From Caldilineaceae bacterium (GTDB taxonomy: Bacteria; Chloroflexota; Anaerolineae; Caldilineales; Caldilineaceae), in contig JAHBVG010000019.1 of the NCBI GenBank assembly GCA_019637695.1, positions 1 through 64,000 on the forward strand: a stretch of 64,000 nt of DNA. Direction: 5' to 3'. The notes beneath the pieces were generated by a model. The model saw only the letters and a program-made list of their open reading frames with translations, was not told the origin of the DNA and made no database searches. This document shows, piece after piece, positions 23,980 through 33,234 of the stretch. Numbering within the stretch: position 1 is the first letter of the stretch; each line of letters begins with the position of its first letter. The position numbers and the translations under genes are program-made.

Positions 23980-24537
23980 TTACTCCACAGGTTTCGCCAT
24001 GTAGATATCGGGTTTGCCGCGGCCGTTGGCGTCGGGGATGACGCCGATGATGGTGTAGCCCATCTTTTGGTAGAAGCTGTAGGGATGGTCTTTGAAGTTT
24101 TGAATGTCGCGGATCTGCGTCCATGTATCCACGTAGAGATCGGCGTTGGCGAGCGAGGTCATGTTGTCCACGTCGTCGCTGCCCAGTTGGATGGTGAGAC
24201 CGCCGCGCGCTTTCACCTGCGCTTCAAAATCGCACACCAATGCCCGTCCGATCCCCTGGCCTTGACGCTCCGGTTTGACCGCCAGCGGATGGAGTTCCCA
24301 GACGTTGCCTCCATACTCAGGGATGCCGCCAATCCAGCCCACCACCTCATCGCCGTCGAGCGCCATGCGCGCGATCCGATCCGGGGCCAGCATTTCCTCG
24401 ACTTCCTCGCGCGCCTCCGCCATCGTCCCCCAGGAATTGGGCCAATGTTCGGCGAACGCCACGTTCAACAGCCGCGCCGCCTGTTCCCGCGCGTCAGTCA
24501 TCTCCATCCGCAGCGTCACAATTTCGATTCCGGACAT
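23980..24537 (-). CDS. GNAT acetyltransferase, AAC(6')-Ii-like
   Basis: 185 residues; ATG with AAGGAG 7 nt upstream. The acetyl-CoA loop is VKPERQGQGIGRALV at about 88-102. LHPLAVKPERQGQGIG, IQLGSDDVDNMTSLANADLY, IQNFKDHPYSFYQKMGYTIIGVIPDANGRGKPDIYMAKP follow the pattern of the aminoglycoside 6'-N-acetyltransferases of the AAC(6')-Ii group closely in order. It probably acetylates an aminoglycoside-like amine; whether it gives resistance here is unknown. Alone on the minus strand. Confidence 0.8.
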   Translation of the reverse strand: MSGIEIVTLRMEMTDAREQAARLLNVAFAEHWPNSWGTMAEAREEVEEMLAPDRIARMALDGDEVVGWIGGIPEYGGNVWELHPLAVKPERQGQGIGRALVCDFEAQVKARGGLTIQLGSDDVDNMTSLANADLYVDTWTQIRDIQNFKDHPYSFYQKMGYTIIGVIPDANGRGKPDIYMAKPVE

Positions 24538-24880
24538 AGCAGAACTCCTTCACATCAGAAAAGAGATTAGAACACAGATTTCACAGATGAACACAGGTTT
24601 CCCAGAGATTTGGACACGGATTTGCAGGATGTGCAGGATTGCAGACGGTGATCCCCGCTCAGGCAGCAAGACCCGCCCGGTTGCAGAAAACCTGGCAGGT
24701 CGCCAGAAATTGGATCACAGATGGCACAGATGATCACAGATTTCCAGAAGGAATGGACACGGAGTTTCAGGATTACAAAGGTGCTTCCCGGTTCTCAATA
24801 CCCAATATCTAATATCCAATACCCATTATCTCGCCATCTCCGTCCCAGTCACTAATCCCTAGTCACCAGTCACCCTTCCC
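24538..24880. repeat. 343-nt intergenic region of degenerate short repeats
   Basis: No gene seen. It contains CACAGATTT/CACAGATG words repeated about every 10-20 nt (24570-24765), TGCAGGATGTGCAGGATTGCAG, then ATACCCAATATCTAATATCCAATACCC (about 24799-24825) and CCCAGTCACTAATCCCTAGTCACCAGTCACCC (about 24842-24872). The last array reaches the stop of the SIS gene. Confidence 0.6.
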
Positions 24881-25921
24881 TCAAAACTTCAAATGCACCA
24901 CTGCGTCCAAATTGCGCGGATGGTCGGGATCAAGCCCTTTGTGGACGGAGCGGGTGTAGCCGAGCAGTTGCAGCGGCGGCAGGTAGAGGACGGGCAGCGC
25001 CCAATCGGGCAGTTGTGGATCCAGCGAGAGCGTCCACGTGGCGGCGGCGTCCCCGGCGAAGCTGAGGGCCAGGGTGCGCCCGCTCAGATCGATCATCTCG
25101 CGCAGGAGCTGTTCTTCGTAGCCGTGCGCCTGCCCGGAGAGGACGCCCACCACCAGCGATTCCTCGTTGACCATCGCTTTGGGACCGTGGCGGAATTCCA
25201 AACAGTGGAAGCTTTCGCTGTAGCTCAGGGACATCTCCTTCATTTTGAGCATGGCTTCGCAGGCGATACCGTATTGCAATCCTGACCCCAGGAAGAAGAA
25301 GCGTTGCAGCGAATCGTCGCGGCCCAACCGATCCATGAGGGCGCTGTTTTCGTTGAGGAACCGGCGTCCCAATTCAGGCAGCCGGGCCAGCGGGGCGGTT
25401 TCCTCGCCGCCGACGGCCGCGGCCAGGGCTTGCGCCAGCAGCAGCATTGTGGCAAAGGATCGGGTCTGGGCGATGCTCTCCTCTTGGGCGGCTTCGGCCA
25501 GCAGCAATTGATCGCACATCCGCGCCAGATCGCTCTGCGGGTAGCAGGTGATGCCCCACACGGCGCGTCCGCCGCGGCTGCGGAAGCGTTTTACCGCTTC
25601 CAGCGTTTCGGTGGTCGTCCCTGAGCGGGAGACAGTGAGCAGCAGCGTGCGCGCCGGATCAGTTGTCGTCAACTCTGGGCAGAGGACGATCTCCGACGCA
25701 GGGTAGGCGCGGGCGGGCCGGCCGGTCAGCTTTTGCAGCAGCGCAGCCGCGATCTGGGAGAGATAATAGGTCGATCCACAGCCGGTGACCAAAATCTGGG
25801 ATGGCGCAAGTTCGGCCCACGCCGACTGCACCGCCGATTTCTGCCCTTCAAAGACGCGCAGCGCATCGGCCCAGGCTTCGCTCTGTGTGGTGATCTCGCG
25901 ATAGGTATGTTGACCGTTCAT
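24881..25921 (-). CDS. SIS-domain sugar isomerase/deaminase (GlmS/AgaS-like)
   Basis: 346 residues from the ATG at 25921. Two SIS domains: the first starts ILVTGCGSTYYLSQIAAALL (about 43-62) with LLTVSRSGTTTETLEAVKRF, the second FFFLGSGLQYGIACEAMLKMKEMS with the sugar-phosphate-binding Ser-rich turn and ESFHCLEFRHGPKAM, typical of the GlmS isomerase half and of AgaS-like deaminase/isomerases. There is no glutaminase domain. It probably acts on an amino-sugar phosphate. The next gene (GH4) starts downstream of the same strand's upstream region, and the set forms a sugar-use cluster. Confidence 0.82.
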   Translation of the reverse strand: MNGQHTYREITTQSEAWADALRVFEGQKSAVQSAWAELAPSQILVTGCGSTYYLSQIAAALLQKLTGRPARAYPASEIVLCPELTTTDPARTLLLTVSRSGTTTETLEAVKRFRSRGGRAVWGITCYPQSDLARMCDQLLLAEAAQEESIAQTRSFATMLLLAQALAAAVGGEETAPLARLPELGRRFLNENSALMDRLGRDDSLQRFFFLGSGLQYGIACEAMLKMKEMSLSYSESFHCLEFRHGPKAMVNEESLVVGVLSGQAHGYEEQLLREMIDLSGRTLALSFAGDAAATWTLSLDPQLPDWALPVLYLPPLQLLGYTRSVHKGLDPDHPRNLDAVVHLKF

Positions 25922-26045
25922 GGGAAATGTCCGTTGGTGGGTGGTTGATGTAAAAAGTAGTGTGTAGTGTGTGAACGGACTACGCACTAAATTTGAACGA
26001 AATCGTTTCCAAGCGTAAAGACCAAAGCCCCTACCCACGCCATTA

Positions 26046-27377
26046 TCAAAACTGCGGCAGATAGTCCGCCTGCGCCTGGACAAGATCTGCCGCCAGCGCC
26101 CGCGCTGCGTGGGGACGGCTGACCGCGCCATCCATCATGAGCGCTTGGGCCATCAAGTTGAGATCGCCGGTCAGGGCCGCGTCCACGGTGACTTCGGTGA
26201 CGGCGGCGCGGTGACCAATCTGGTTGCGCAGGGGCAGCGGTACATCCCCGACCGAGAGGGTGTGGACGCCATTTTCGTCGATCAGCGCCATTGCTTCAAT
26301 GATCGCCTCGTCCGGCACGCCGGGAACGCGCCCCGCATTGGGCAGGTTGGCCGAAAAGATGCCGCTGCCCTGTCCCTTCAAAGCTTGAAGGATGGCGACC
26401 AACTGCTCGTGTTCACCTGGCGCGTGGTTGAGGATCTCGACGTTGAGCGCTTCCTCGCCGCGGGCAATGCGCGCCATCCGCGCAGAGGATCGATCCCCCG
26501 CCTCAATTGTCCCCTCAAAGCTGAAGGCGTCGACGCCAGGGGTGCGCCCGTAATAGGCGTCCTCGCGGCAGAGCGCCGGGAAGAATTCAGCCACATGGCG
26601 ATCCAACGGCGCAGGGAAGGCGCCGTAGAGGTGATAAAGCTCCCAGCTCAGCGCGCCGTTGCCGCTAAAGGCGTAGCCCACGTTGGCGGCGTCCTCGACC
26701 ATCTGCGCCCGCACCCGTTGCGAGCCAAGCGCCTCCTCGATCAGCGGCCAGGCGTTGCGTCCTCTGTGGCGGAACTCGGTGATCCATGTGCAATGGTTGA
26801 CGCCGACCACGGTGATCGATGTCTCATGCAACGGCAAACCGGCGATCTCGGCCAGGTAGGATTGGGTATGGTTGACGCCGTGACAGAGGCCGATCACGGG
26901 CGCGCCCGTCGCCTTGCGGATGGCGCGGGTGATGGCGGTCATAGGGTTGGCGTAATTGACGAAGAGCGCGCCAGGGCAGAGATCCGTCACGTCCGCGGCG
27001 ATGGCGACGGCCAGCGGTACATGGCGCATGGCCCGCGAAATGCCGCCGGGCAGTACCGAATCGCCCACCGGTTGGTAGATGCCGTGGCGCCGCGGGACAA
27101 AGACATCCTGCTCCCAGGCTCGGCGACCGCCCACGCCGAAGGTGCAGACCACGGCATCGGCGCCGAGCAGCGCGGCCCGTCGATCATCTGTGGCGGTCAG
27201 GTGGACGGACGCGCCGGTATGCGCCACCATCCGCCCTACCACGCCGTGGACCACGGCCAGGTTCTCGGCGCTGACATCCACCAGATGCACGTCCCATTCC
27301 CCGCCGCTGAGGATCATATCGGCGACGAGTCCCTGGGTAAAGGAGACGCTCCCCGCGCCGATGAGGACAACTTTCAT
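26046..27377 (-). CDS. Glycoside hydrolase family 4 (alpha-galactosidase/6-phospho-glycosidase type)
   Basis: 443 residues. VVLIGAGSVSFTQGLVADMI is the GH4 NAD-binding start; LFVNYANPMTAITRAI, VIGLCHGVNHTQ and VVGVNHCTWITEF contain the metal-binding Cys and His and the catalytic region of GH4. These enzymes cleave glycosides by an oxidation-elimination mechanism with NAD and Mn. Length is normal for the family. The motif CHGVNH is like that of the MelA/alpha-galacturonidase-type branch. Substrate remains open. Its stop is 124 nt upstream of the SIS start. Confidence 0.88.
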   Translation of the reverse strand: MKVVLIGAGSVSFTQGLVADMILSGGEWDVHLVDVSAENLAVVHGVVGRMVAHTGASVHLTATDDRRAALLGADAVVCTFGVGGRRAWEQDVFVPRRHGIYQPVGDSVLPGGISRAMRHVPLAVAIAADVTDLCPGALFVNYANPMTAITRAIRKATGAPVIGLCHGVNHTQSYLAEIAGLPLHETSITVVGVNHCTWITEFRHRGRNAWPLIEEALGSQRVRAQMVEDAANVGYAFSGNGALSWELYHLYGAFPAPLDRHVAEFFPALCREDAYYGRTPGVDAFSFEGTIEAGDRSSARMARIARGEEALNVEILNHAPGEHEQLVAILQALKGQGSGIFSANLPNAGRVPGVPDEAIIEAMALIDENGVHTLSVGDVPLPLRNQIGHRAAVTEVTVDAALTGDLNLMAQALMMDGAVSRPHAARALAADLVQAQADYLPQF

Positions 27378-27429
27378 AACCGTTCACTTTCTAGTTGAAA
27401 TTGAATTGGTCAACGACATGGTGGAATCT

Positions 27430-27507
27430 GTAGGTGCGGGCCGACCGCTGCGGTCGGACTGCAACCGCACGTTCACCTGTAGACGTGCGGTTACAAACCG
27501 CACCTAC
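27430..27507. repeat. Three-hairpin inverted repeat (GTAGGTGCGG type)
   Basis: Outer arms GTAGGTGCGG/CCGCACCTAC (27430-27439, 27498-27507) enclose two hairpins: CCGACCG-CTG-CGGTCGG and AACCGCACGT/ACGTGCGGTT. It lies between the amidohydrolase stop and the GH4 start. About 27540-27620 continues with AATCGCCCAATCTC words. Confidence 0.7.
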
Positions 27508-27624
27508 GTTTCATCATCTTCCTGATCAATACAAAATTTAACGAAAAGAGGCAAAGGCGCAGAGTCCAAAAATCGCCCAATCTCTTAATCGCCTAATCTC
27601 AGCAGAGAGCGGAGAGTCGCCCAA

Positions 27625-28620
27625 TCACGAAGATCGCGCGCTCAGCCCCGGATACCAGCGTTCGGCGTTGGTTCGATAGAACTTCTCCAGCACCTGGGCG
27701 GGGAGGGCGATCCCGCGCGTGGAGCGCCCGCGGATCGTCATCTCATCCCCGCGCTCGAAGTAGGCGAAGTGGGTCTGGTAGGTCTCGCGCAGGGATTGGA
27801 TCGCCTGCGCACGTGTCTCGGCGTCCATCTGCGAAGGCGGCGTGCGCATGACAACATCGGTGCCAAAGAGGATGCGATCAGCATAGTCGATGAAGAAGTG
27901 GCGCACCTTGTCCGAATCCTGAATGGCGATGTCGAGCAGCCGCGCCGAGATGTCCACGGCGAAGTTGGGGAAGCGATCCAGCCGGGCCGCTACCTCGTCC
28001 ACATCGTATTCAAGGCTGCCAAAGTGGGCGCCGACGACGCGCAGATCGGGGTGTTTTTCGATCATGTGGTCGCGGGCTTCCATCAAGCGGGCGTGGGATG
28101 GAAACTCCGGTTTGTTGTACATGTGCCATTCGGGGTTGCGGCTGTAATAGCCATAGTGCGGGTTGTCTTCGTTCAGGGGTTGCCAACAGGCAAGCGGTTC
28201 GGCGATGTGGGTGAGCAGCGTACGTCCACGCCTGGCAATGTGGTCAAAGATGGGATCGAGCAGTGGATCATCCACCATAAAGAAGTCGCCCGCTGGATTC
28301 TTCACCTCCATGCCGACATTCTTCCAGACTTTGCAGGCCACCGCGCCGGCGTCAAAATCTTGATCGAGCCGGGCAATTACCTTGTCCACATAGTCGGGAT
28401 CGTCGAACCGGGGCAGGTCAAAGGTCGTACACCAGCCGAAACGGTGCGGATAGCGCTCGGTCAACCGGCGGTAGCGTTCGGCCTGAGCCGACCAGTTGCG
28501 CCACTCCCCCTGCTCGTGGGCAACACAGATGTTGAAGAGGGTGAGGTCAAATTCTTCCAATAGGGCCAGCAGATCGGGATGATCGTCGCCATAGTGGATG
28601 TGGGCGTCAATGATTGCCAT
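27625..28620 (-). CDS. Amidohydrolase family (metal-dependent TIM-barrel)
   Basis: 331 residues. The N-terminus MAIIDAHIHYGDDH holds the HxH metal pair, AVACKVWKNVGME the strand with conserved Lys, TLLTHIAEPLACW and VVGAHFGSLEY further His ligands, and ILFGTDVVMRTPP the final Asp. This is the Amidohydro_2 pattern, which also covers decarboxylases and lactonases. In this cluster a sugar-lactone or uronate role is an inference. Start is well placed at the domain; no strong Shine-Dalgarno (GAGACTCTC upstream). It is divergent from the GatZ/KbaZ-like gene. Confidence 0.8.
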   Translation of the reverse strand: MAIIDAHIHYGDDHPDLLALLEEFDLTLFNICVAHEQGEWRNWSAQAERYRRLTERYPHRFGWCTTFDLPRFDDPDYVDKVIARLDQDFDAGAVACKVWKNVGMEVKNPAGDFFMVDDPLLDPIFDHIARRGRTLLTHIAEPLACWQPLNEDNPHYGYYSRNPEWHMYNKPEFPSHARLMEARDHMIEKHPDLRVVGAHFGSLEYDVDEVAARLDRFPNFAVDISARLLDIAIQDSDKVRHFFIDYADRILFGTDVVMRTPPSQMDAETRAQAIQSLRETYQTHFAYFERGDEMTIRGRSTRGIALPAQVLEKFYRTNAERWYPGLSARSS

Positions 28621-28871
28621 GAGAGTCTCCGCTCAGTCATGAGAGAATGATCCACGAAGCCAAACGAAGTGATACGAAGGGCAGAGAAAAGCCTGGTATT
28701 CCTTTGTGCGTCTTCGCGGATCAAGGATTTTAGATGGGTGTATGATTTTGGAATTAAGACAAATGAACGGAAATGGTTGCTTTAATGATGGAAAGTGATG
28801 ACTGGCGGTTACTATAGGGCGGATAGCTCCCAGTGTCAAGTCAAATTTTGATATTTTGATGACGGTTTTGC

Positions 28872-28900
28872 TTGACAACTCTAGTAGAGCGGTTTAGAGT
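28872..28900 (+). promoter_or_regulatory. Predicted sigma-70 promoter of the GatZ/KbaZ-like gene
   Basis: TTGACA (28872-28877), 17-nt spacer, TAGAGT (28895-28900). The -35 is perfect and the -10 weak, as in activated or repressed promoters. Confidence 0.5.
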
Positions 28901-28938
28901 CAGGGGCAGTATCTATTCCCGTTAACATGGACAAAAAA

Positions 28939-28972
28939 CGAATGTATTGTTCCAAAGGGTGCAATACGTTCG
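28939..28972. promoter_or_regulatory. Inverted repeat, possible operator
   Basis: CGAATGTATTG (28939-28949) and CAATACGTTCG (28962-28972) pair at 10 of 11 positions around 12 nt. It sits about 40 nt downstream of the predicted promoter and 42 nt before the gene, a usual place for a repressor site of a sugar operon; a leader hairpin is the alternative. Confidence 0.45.
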
Positions 28973-29013
28973 TTCGTCGTCCTCCGTCTCTTCTCAAGCA
29001 AAGGAGACAGCGT

Positions 29014-30255
29014 ATGCTCGCGCTCAACGAAATCATCCAGCGGATCTTGCGTCTGCGCGAGGAGGGCAGGGCGCGGATCACGCTATTGGCGGCCTGTCCG
29101 AATTCAGCGGCGGTGCTGGAGGCGGCTGTGTTGACGGCGGCGCGCAACAATCTACCCATGCTCTTTGCCGCCACGCTCAACCAGGTAGATCGGGATGGCG
29201 GCTACACCGGCTGGACGCCCGCGCAGTTTGTGGCCGAGATGCAGCAGTACGCCGCCAAGTACGCATGGGACGGTCCGCTTTACCCGTGCCTCGATCACGG
29301 CGGACCCTGGCTCAAGGATGCGCACACCCGCCAGCGTCTGCCCCTGGCCGCGGTCATGGCCGAGGTCAAGGAGAGCCTCAGCGCCTGTCTGCGCGCCGGC
29401 TATCAACTGCTCCACATCGATCCCACGGTGGATCGCACGTTACCGCCGGGCGCGTCTGTCCCCATTGAGATGGTGGTGGAGCGGACCATCGAGTTGATCG
29501 CTTATGCCGAAGCGGAACGCGAGCAATTGGGCCTGCCGCCGATTGCCTATGAGGTCGGCACCGAGGAGGTCCACGGCGGGCTGGTAGACATGGACAATTT
29601 CACCCACTTTGTCACGTCTCTGGCGCGTGGATTGGCCGAACGCAACCTCGACCATGCCTGGCCCTGCTTCATCGTCGGCAAAGTGGGGACCGATCTGCAC
29701 ACCAGCTTTTTTGATCCCGATACGGCGCGCCAGCTTTACGAAATCGTCGCCCCGTCTGGGTCGTTGATCAAAGGCCATTACACCGACTGGGTAGAGAATC
29801 CCGCCGATTACCCAGCCAGCGGCATGGGCGGCGCCAACGTCGGTCCTGAATTCACTGCCGAGGAATATCTGGCGCTGGCCGATCTGGTTGCGAAAGAGGA
29901 AGCGCTCTGCCGCAGTCGCGCCGGGATCACCCCATCCAACTTTTTGGCTGCATTGGAAGGGGCGGTCTATGCCTCGAATCGCTGGCAGAAATGGCTCCAG
30001 CCGGAGGAAGCAGGAGTGGAGTTCGCCGATCTCTCCGTCCAGCGCCGATCCTGGCTGGTGCAAACCGGCGCCCGCTACGTTTGGACCGATCCTGGGGTGG
30101 CGGCGGCGCGCCAGCGACTTTACACCAATCTCCACCCCTTGTTGCCCCATCCCAACAGTTACGTGGTCGACCGCATCGCCCGCAGTATGGATCGTTATGT
30201 CAACGCCTTCGGCCTCTTCGACAGCAACCGGCTGCTGGAAAATGGGGAATGGTGA
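29014..30255 (+). CDS. GatZ/KbaZ-like class II tagatose-bisphosphate aldolase subunit family protein
   Basis: 413 residues from the ATG at 29014, with AAGGAG 8 nt upstream. [58 protein letters not shown] and [14 protein letters not shown] follow the KbaZ/GatZ pattern, where the protein is needed with an aldolase partner (KbaY/GatY) for tagatose 1,6-bisphosphate cleavage. No KbaY homologue lies in the window. Divergent from the amidohydrolase; SIS, GH4 and this gene together fit galactosamine/galactose-type sugar use. The last residues (NGEW) come from GAATGGT-type repeats. Confidence 0.82.
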   Translation: MLALNEIIQRILRLREEGRARITLLAACPNSAAVLEAAVLTAARNNLPMLFAATLNQVDRDGGYTGWTPAQFVAEMQQYAAKYAWDGPLYPCLDHGGPWLKDAHTRQRLPLAAVMAEVKESLSACLRAGYQLLHIDPTVDRTLPPGASVPIEMVVERTIELIAYAEAEREQLGLPPIAYEVGTEEVHGGLVDMDNFTHFVTSLARGLAERNLDHAWPCFIVGKVGTDLHTSFFDPDTARQLYEIVAPSGSLIKGHYTDWVENPADYPASGMGGANVGPEFTAEEYLALADLVAKEEALCRSRAGITPSNFLAALEGAVYASNRWQKWLQPEEAGVEFADLSVQRRSWLVQTGARYVWTDPGVAAARQRLYTNLHPLLPHPNSYVVDRIARSMDRYVNAFGLFDSNRLLENGEW

Positions 30256-30322
30256 ATGCCGAATGGCAGGTTGCAAGTTGCAGGTGACAATCGCTCACGC
30301 ACTACGCACTACGTTTCACCCA
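30256..30322. repeat. TTGCAGG and CACGCACTACG repeats
   Basis: GCAGGTTGCAAGTTGCAGG (about 30262-30281) then CTCACGCACTACGCACTACG (about 30293-30312). They fill the gap between two convergent genes and run into the 3' end of the peptidase gene. Confidence 0.6.
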
Positions 30323-31523
30323 CTTCTTCGCATTTCGGCTCGCGCCCCCAGCCGACGGGTCTGCGCTGAAGATCTGCGACAATATCATGGACGAGTGAGG
30401 CTGCTTCGTTGAGTTTGGCCGCGCTGATCCACTCAATGGTGTCCCCGCGCAGGTGATCGAAGTGGGGCGCGCTGCCGTTGCTGATGGGGACACAGGGCAC
30501 GCCGCGCCAGGCAAAAAAGGCGTGATCGCTCTCGATCCACGGTTCCACCCAGACCACGCCGGGATAGGATCGGGTGATGGCGGCGAGATGTTCTTGGAAG
30601 GGTTCGCTGGCAGAAAGGGTGGTGATGCTGTTGTTGCCCAGGGTGCAGCCCACCTTGTCGATGTTGATCACCGCCAGCATCTCGTCGAAGGAATCGTTGT
30701 GGCGCGCAAAGTAGGCGTCATTGCCCAGAGGTAGGTATTCTTCATTGCTGAAGGCCACAAACTCCAGTGCATGTGGGTGGATCTGCTGGCTCAACATCTG
30801 CGCCAGCGTCAAGAGGACGGCGACGCCGCTGCCGTTGTCGGCGGCGCCGGGGGTGTCGAACTTGGTGTCGTAGTGCGCACAGATCAGGACGGTCCCCGCG
30901 CCTGCACCGGGGTGGCGGGCGACGACATTGTACGATTCCGCTTTGGTGCGTGTGCTGGCGATTCGCAGGTGAACCGTCGCCAGATAGCGTTTGAGCAGCC
31001 GCAACCCCACCTGCGCCGGCACCGTGGCCGAGGGGATGGTGAAATCGGCGTCCTCGATCACCCGTTCGAGATCGCCGAAGCGCGATTGGACGGTGATCAG
31101 CGCGGCCGGCTCTTTTTCCTCTAAAAGCTCGACGACGCGCGCAGCTTTTTCCTCTTTGAAGGCCCAGGCTTTGGCAGGCAGTGGATGGCGGGTGAGATCG
31201 CCGTAGAGCAGTGCAATCTTATCGCGCAGATCGGCGGCCTCCAGTTCGGCCAGCGTACTCACCGCCGTCACTGCTCCGCTTACATCGCAGGGTGGCGAGA
31301 AGACATTGGCCGCCGATTGTACCCACTCCTCATTGATCTGCAAATAGCTGTCCTGGGCTTCCCAACCGGTGCAGGCGAAGCGCTGCCGCTCCACGGCCAG
31401 CCCACAGGAACGAAACACACCCTCAATATAGTCCGCTGCGGCGAGATTGCCCGCCGATCCGCCAGGCCGCTGGCCGATCTCTACTGCCAGATGGAAAAGA
31501 TGGGCGAAGGGGGTTGTCATCAT
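30309..31523 (-). CDS. M28 family zinc metallopeptidase (aminopeptidase)
   Basis: 404 residues. Metal ligands are visible: VLICAHYDTKFD (His, Asp), PGAADNGSGVAVLL (bridging Asp), AFSNEEYLPLG (Glu-Glu, one catalytic), VINIDKVGC (Asp) and SAPHFDHLRG (His). The region before (about 40-200) contains a PA-like insert. No signal peptide is seen, so it is probably cytoplasmic, removing N-terminal residues from peptides. Two adjacent ATGs exist; 31523 is taken, with AAGGAAG about 10 nt upstream. Confidence 0.85.
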   Translation of the reverse strand: MMTTPFAHLFHLAVEIGQRPGGSAGNLAAADYIEGVFRSCGLAVERQRFACTGWEAQDSYLQINEEWVQSAANVFSPPCDVSGAVTAVSTLAELEAADLRDKIALLYGDLTRHPLPAKAWAFKEEKAARVVELLEEKEPAALITVQSRFGDLERVIEDADFTIPSATVPAQVGLRLLKRYLATVHLRIASTRTKAESYNVVARHPGAGAGTVLICAHYDTKFDTPGAADNGSGVAVLLTLAQMLSQQIHPHALEFVAFSNEEYLPLGNDAYFARHNDSFDEMLAVINIDKVGCTLGNNSITTLSASEPFQEHLAAITRSYPGVVWVEPWIESDHAFFAWRGVPCVPISNGSAPHFDHLRGDTIEWISAAKLNEAASLVHDIVADLQRRPVGWGREPKCEEVGET

Positions 31524-31544
31524 TGAATGATCTTCCTTTCATGA

Positions 31545-31685
31545 AAGAGGACGACGGACGGCAGACCGCAGACGAACGTAGAGCAAGTTTGCAGGTTTGC
31601 AAGTGGCTGGTGACACTTGCTCACGCAACACGCCATCATCTCCAATACCCAATATCTAATATCCAATACCCATTACTCTTTCGGG
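31545..31685. repeat. Chain of heptad arrays of three families
   Basis: CCGTCTG type (GACGGACGGCAGACCGCAGACG, 31551-31572), TTGCAAG type (31577-31600) and ATACCCAATATCTAATATCCAATACCC (31641-31668) follow one another. The last encodes the C-terminal MGIGY and the stop codon of the adjacent oxidoreductase. Confidence 0.65.
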
Positions 31686-33185
31686 GATCTGCGCCACAAA
31701 CGCCCGTTTATCCTCATGGCAGAGCATCTGGATCACATTGCGGCCCGACATGGCGACGATGGGCACGCTGCCGCCGGGTTCCACCCACTGGCCGGCCATA
31801 TAGAAGTTGCGCAGACCGGGCAGCGTCTTTTCAATGCCCTGGATCATCATCATCATCGTCTCTTTGGTGAGCAGCCAGCCGCAACTGGAACCGAGCCAAT
31901 TCCCCGTATAGCGTTCATAGCTCACCGGCGTCGCCACATCTTTCACCTCGATTTGAGCGCGGACGCCGGGGTAGCGCGTCTCCAAAAAATCGATGATCGT
32001 CTCGCAGACCTGGATCTGTTCGATGTCATAGAGCCTGCGCCCGTAGATACGCTGCCAATAGTGATAATCGCTGGGGAACATGACGATTACGGCGGATTTG
32101 CCCGCTGGCGCCAGGGTGGGATCGAAGCAGTAATGTTTGACGCCGATGGTCTCTTTCTTTTCGCCAGCCAGTACTATCGGTTCATCGAGCAGATAAGTGA
32201 CCCAGTGGGGTTCGGCGCTGAGATCCCGATCCACGCCCAGTGAGACTTGCATCTGCGCGTGGATGGGCAACCTTCCATCGTAGCGGCCTTTGATCTTGCG
32301 GTTAGCGAACTCGCCGTCGAGCATGTGGAAGAGCGTCGCGTGCCCATCCGCCGCCGAGATGATCGCGTCGGCATGGTGGATCTCGTCGTTGTAGAGACGC
32401 ACGCCCACGGCGCGATCCCCTTCGACGAGGATCTTCTCGACCTGCGCCTTGTAGTGGATCTGCCCTCCCAGTTCCAAGTATCGACGTTCGACGGCGCGGG
32501 CAAATTCGAGCGATCCACCTTGAGGGAAGCTGGCGTTGCCCGTCTGCATGTACGAGAGCAGCGATATACCCGCCATCATCGGGATCTCCGGCCAGGCGAA
32601 GACGTGGGGAAAGGCGCGGCGCAAGAAGGGATCTTTGAAGCGTTGAGCAAAATCCGCAGCGGAGACCATGCCCCATTTGGCTAACGGCAGGGCGAAGGGC
32701 AACATCTTGAGGCCGAAATCGCGCCAATCGTTGGGGCCCATCAGAGGTTTGGGCTTCTCCTGCATCGAGGCCATGTCGAACTTCATAAACTGGCGCACCC
32801 CTTCGGCCAGATCCTCGATCAGCGCCGCGTCGATAGGGGAAAGTTCCTTCATGTGCGCTTCCAGCCGGTCGGGATCGCAGTAGATGATCAGCGTGCGCCC
32901 ATAGGGATCGACGACGCGCATGAATTCCTCGTGGTTGATCATGGGCCGATCCTGCACCGCGCCCAACTCCTGCCAGACCTGGTTGAAGGGCTGTTCCGGC
33001 GCGGAGCCAAAGAGGTAATGGATGCAGCCGTCGAAGGTGTATCCTTTGCGATCCCAGGCCGTACAGAGGCCGCCGGGCAGATCGTGCAGTTCAAAGATCT
33101 GGCTGCGATAGCCATTCATTTGTGCATAACAACCGGCAGCCAGACCCGCGATCCCCGCGCCGATGATAATGACAGAGTTGGTCAT
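31656..33185 (-). CDS. CrtI/phytoene-desaturase-like FAD oxidoreductase
   Basis: 509 residues; ATG with AAAGGAT 6 nt upstream. SVIIIGAGIAGLAAGCYAQMNG is the FAD site; FELHDLPGGLCTAWDRKGYTFDGCIHYLFG is typical of the CrtI/CrtN group. FYMAGQWVEPGGSVPIVAMSGRNVIQML is the C-terminal FAD motif. Members desaturate or isomerise carotenoids, or saturate retinoids; no other carotenoid gene is in the window, so the substrate is open. The C-terminus ERVMGIGY is encoded by the intergenic ATATCCA repeat. Confidence 0.85.
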   Translation of the reverse strand: MTNSVIIIGAGIAGLAAGCYAQMNGYRSQIFELHDLPGGLCTAWDRKGYTFDGCIHYLFGSAPEQPFNQVWQELGAVQDRPMINHEEFMRVVDPYGRTLIIYCDPDRLEAHMKELSPIDAALIEDLAEGVRQFMKFDMASMQEKPKPLMGPNDWRDFGLKMLPFALPLAKWGMVSAADFAQRFKDPFLRRAFPHVFAWPEIPMMAGISLLSYMQTGNASFPQGGSLEFARAVERRYLELGGQIHYKAQVEKILVEGDRAVGVRLYNDEIHHADAIISAADGHATLFHMLDGEFANRKIKGRYDGRLPIHAQMQVSLGVDRDLSAEPHWVTYLLDEPIVLAGEKKETIGVKHYCFDPTLAPAGKSAVIVMFPSDYHYWQRIYGRRLYDIEQIQVCETIIDFLETRYPGVRAQIEVKDVATPVSYERYTGNWLGSSCGWLLTKETMMMMIQGIEKTLPGLRNFYMAGQWVEPGGSVPIVAMSGRNVIQMLCHEDKRAFVAQIPERVMGIGY

Positions 33186-33234
33186 AAGAGATCCTTTTTA
33201 GAGATGACGGCAGACGGAGGACCGCAGACCGCGG

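Larger units (their letters stand above)
28621..29013. other. 393-nt divergent intergenic region
   Basis: No gene seen. The left third shows AACGAAGTGATACGAAGG-like words common in this genome's spacers; the middle is A+T-rich. The right part carries a predicted promoter and an inverted repeat, listed separately. Confidence 0.5.

Noticed and set aside
26109..27398. 429-codon open frame opposite the GH4 gene
   Set aside because: Antisense shadow without recognisable motifs; GH4 on the minus strand is complete.
28927..29013. Upstream start for the GatZ/KbaZ-like gene
   Set aside because: The ATG at 29014 has AAGGAG 8 nt upstream and starts the conserved domain; the extra 29 codons include the promoter-proximal inverted repeat.
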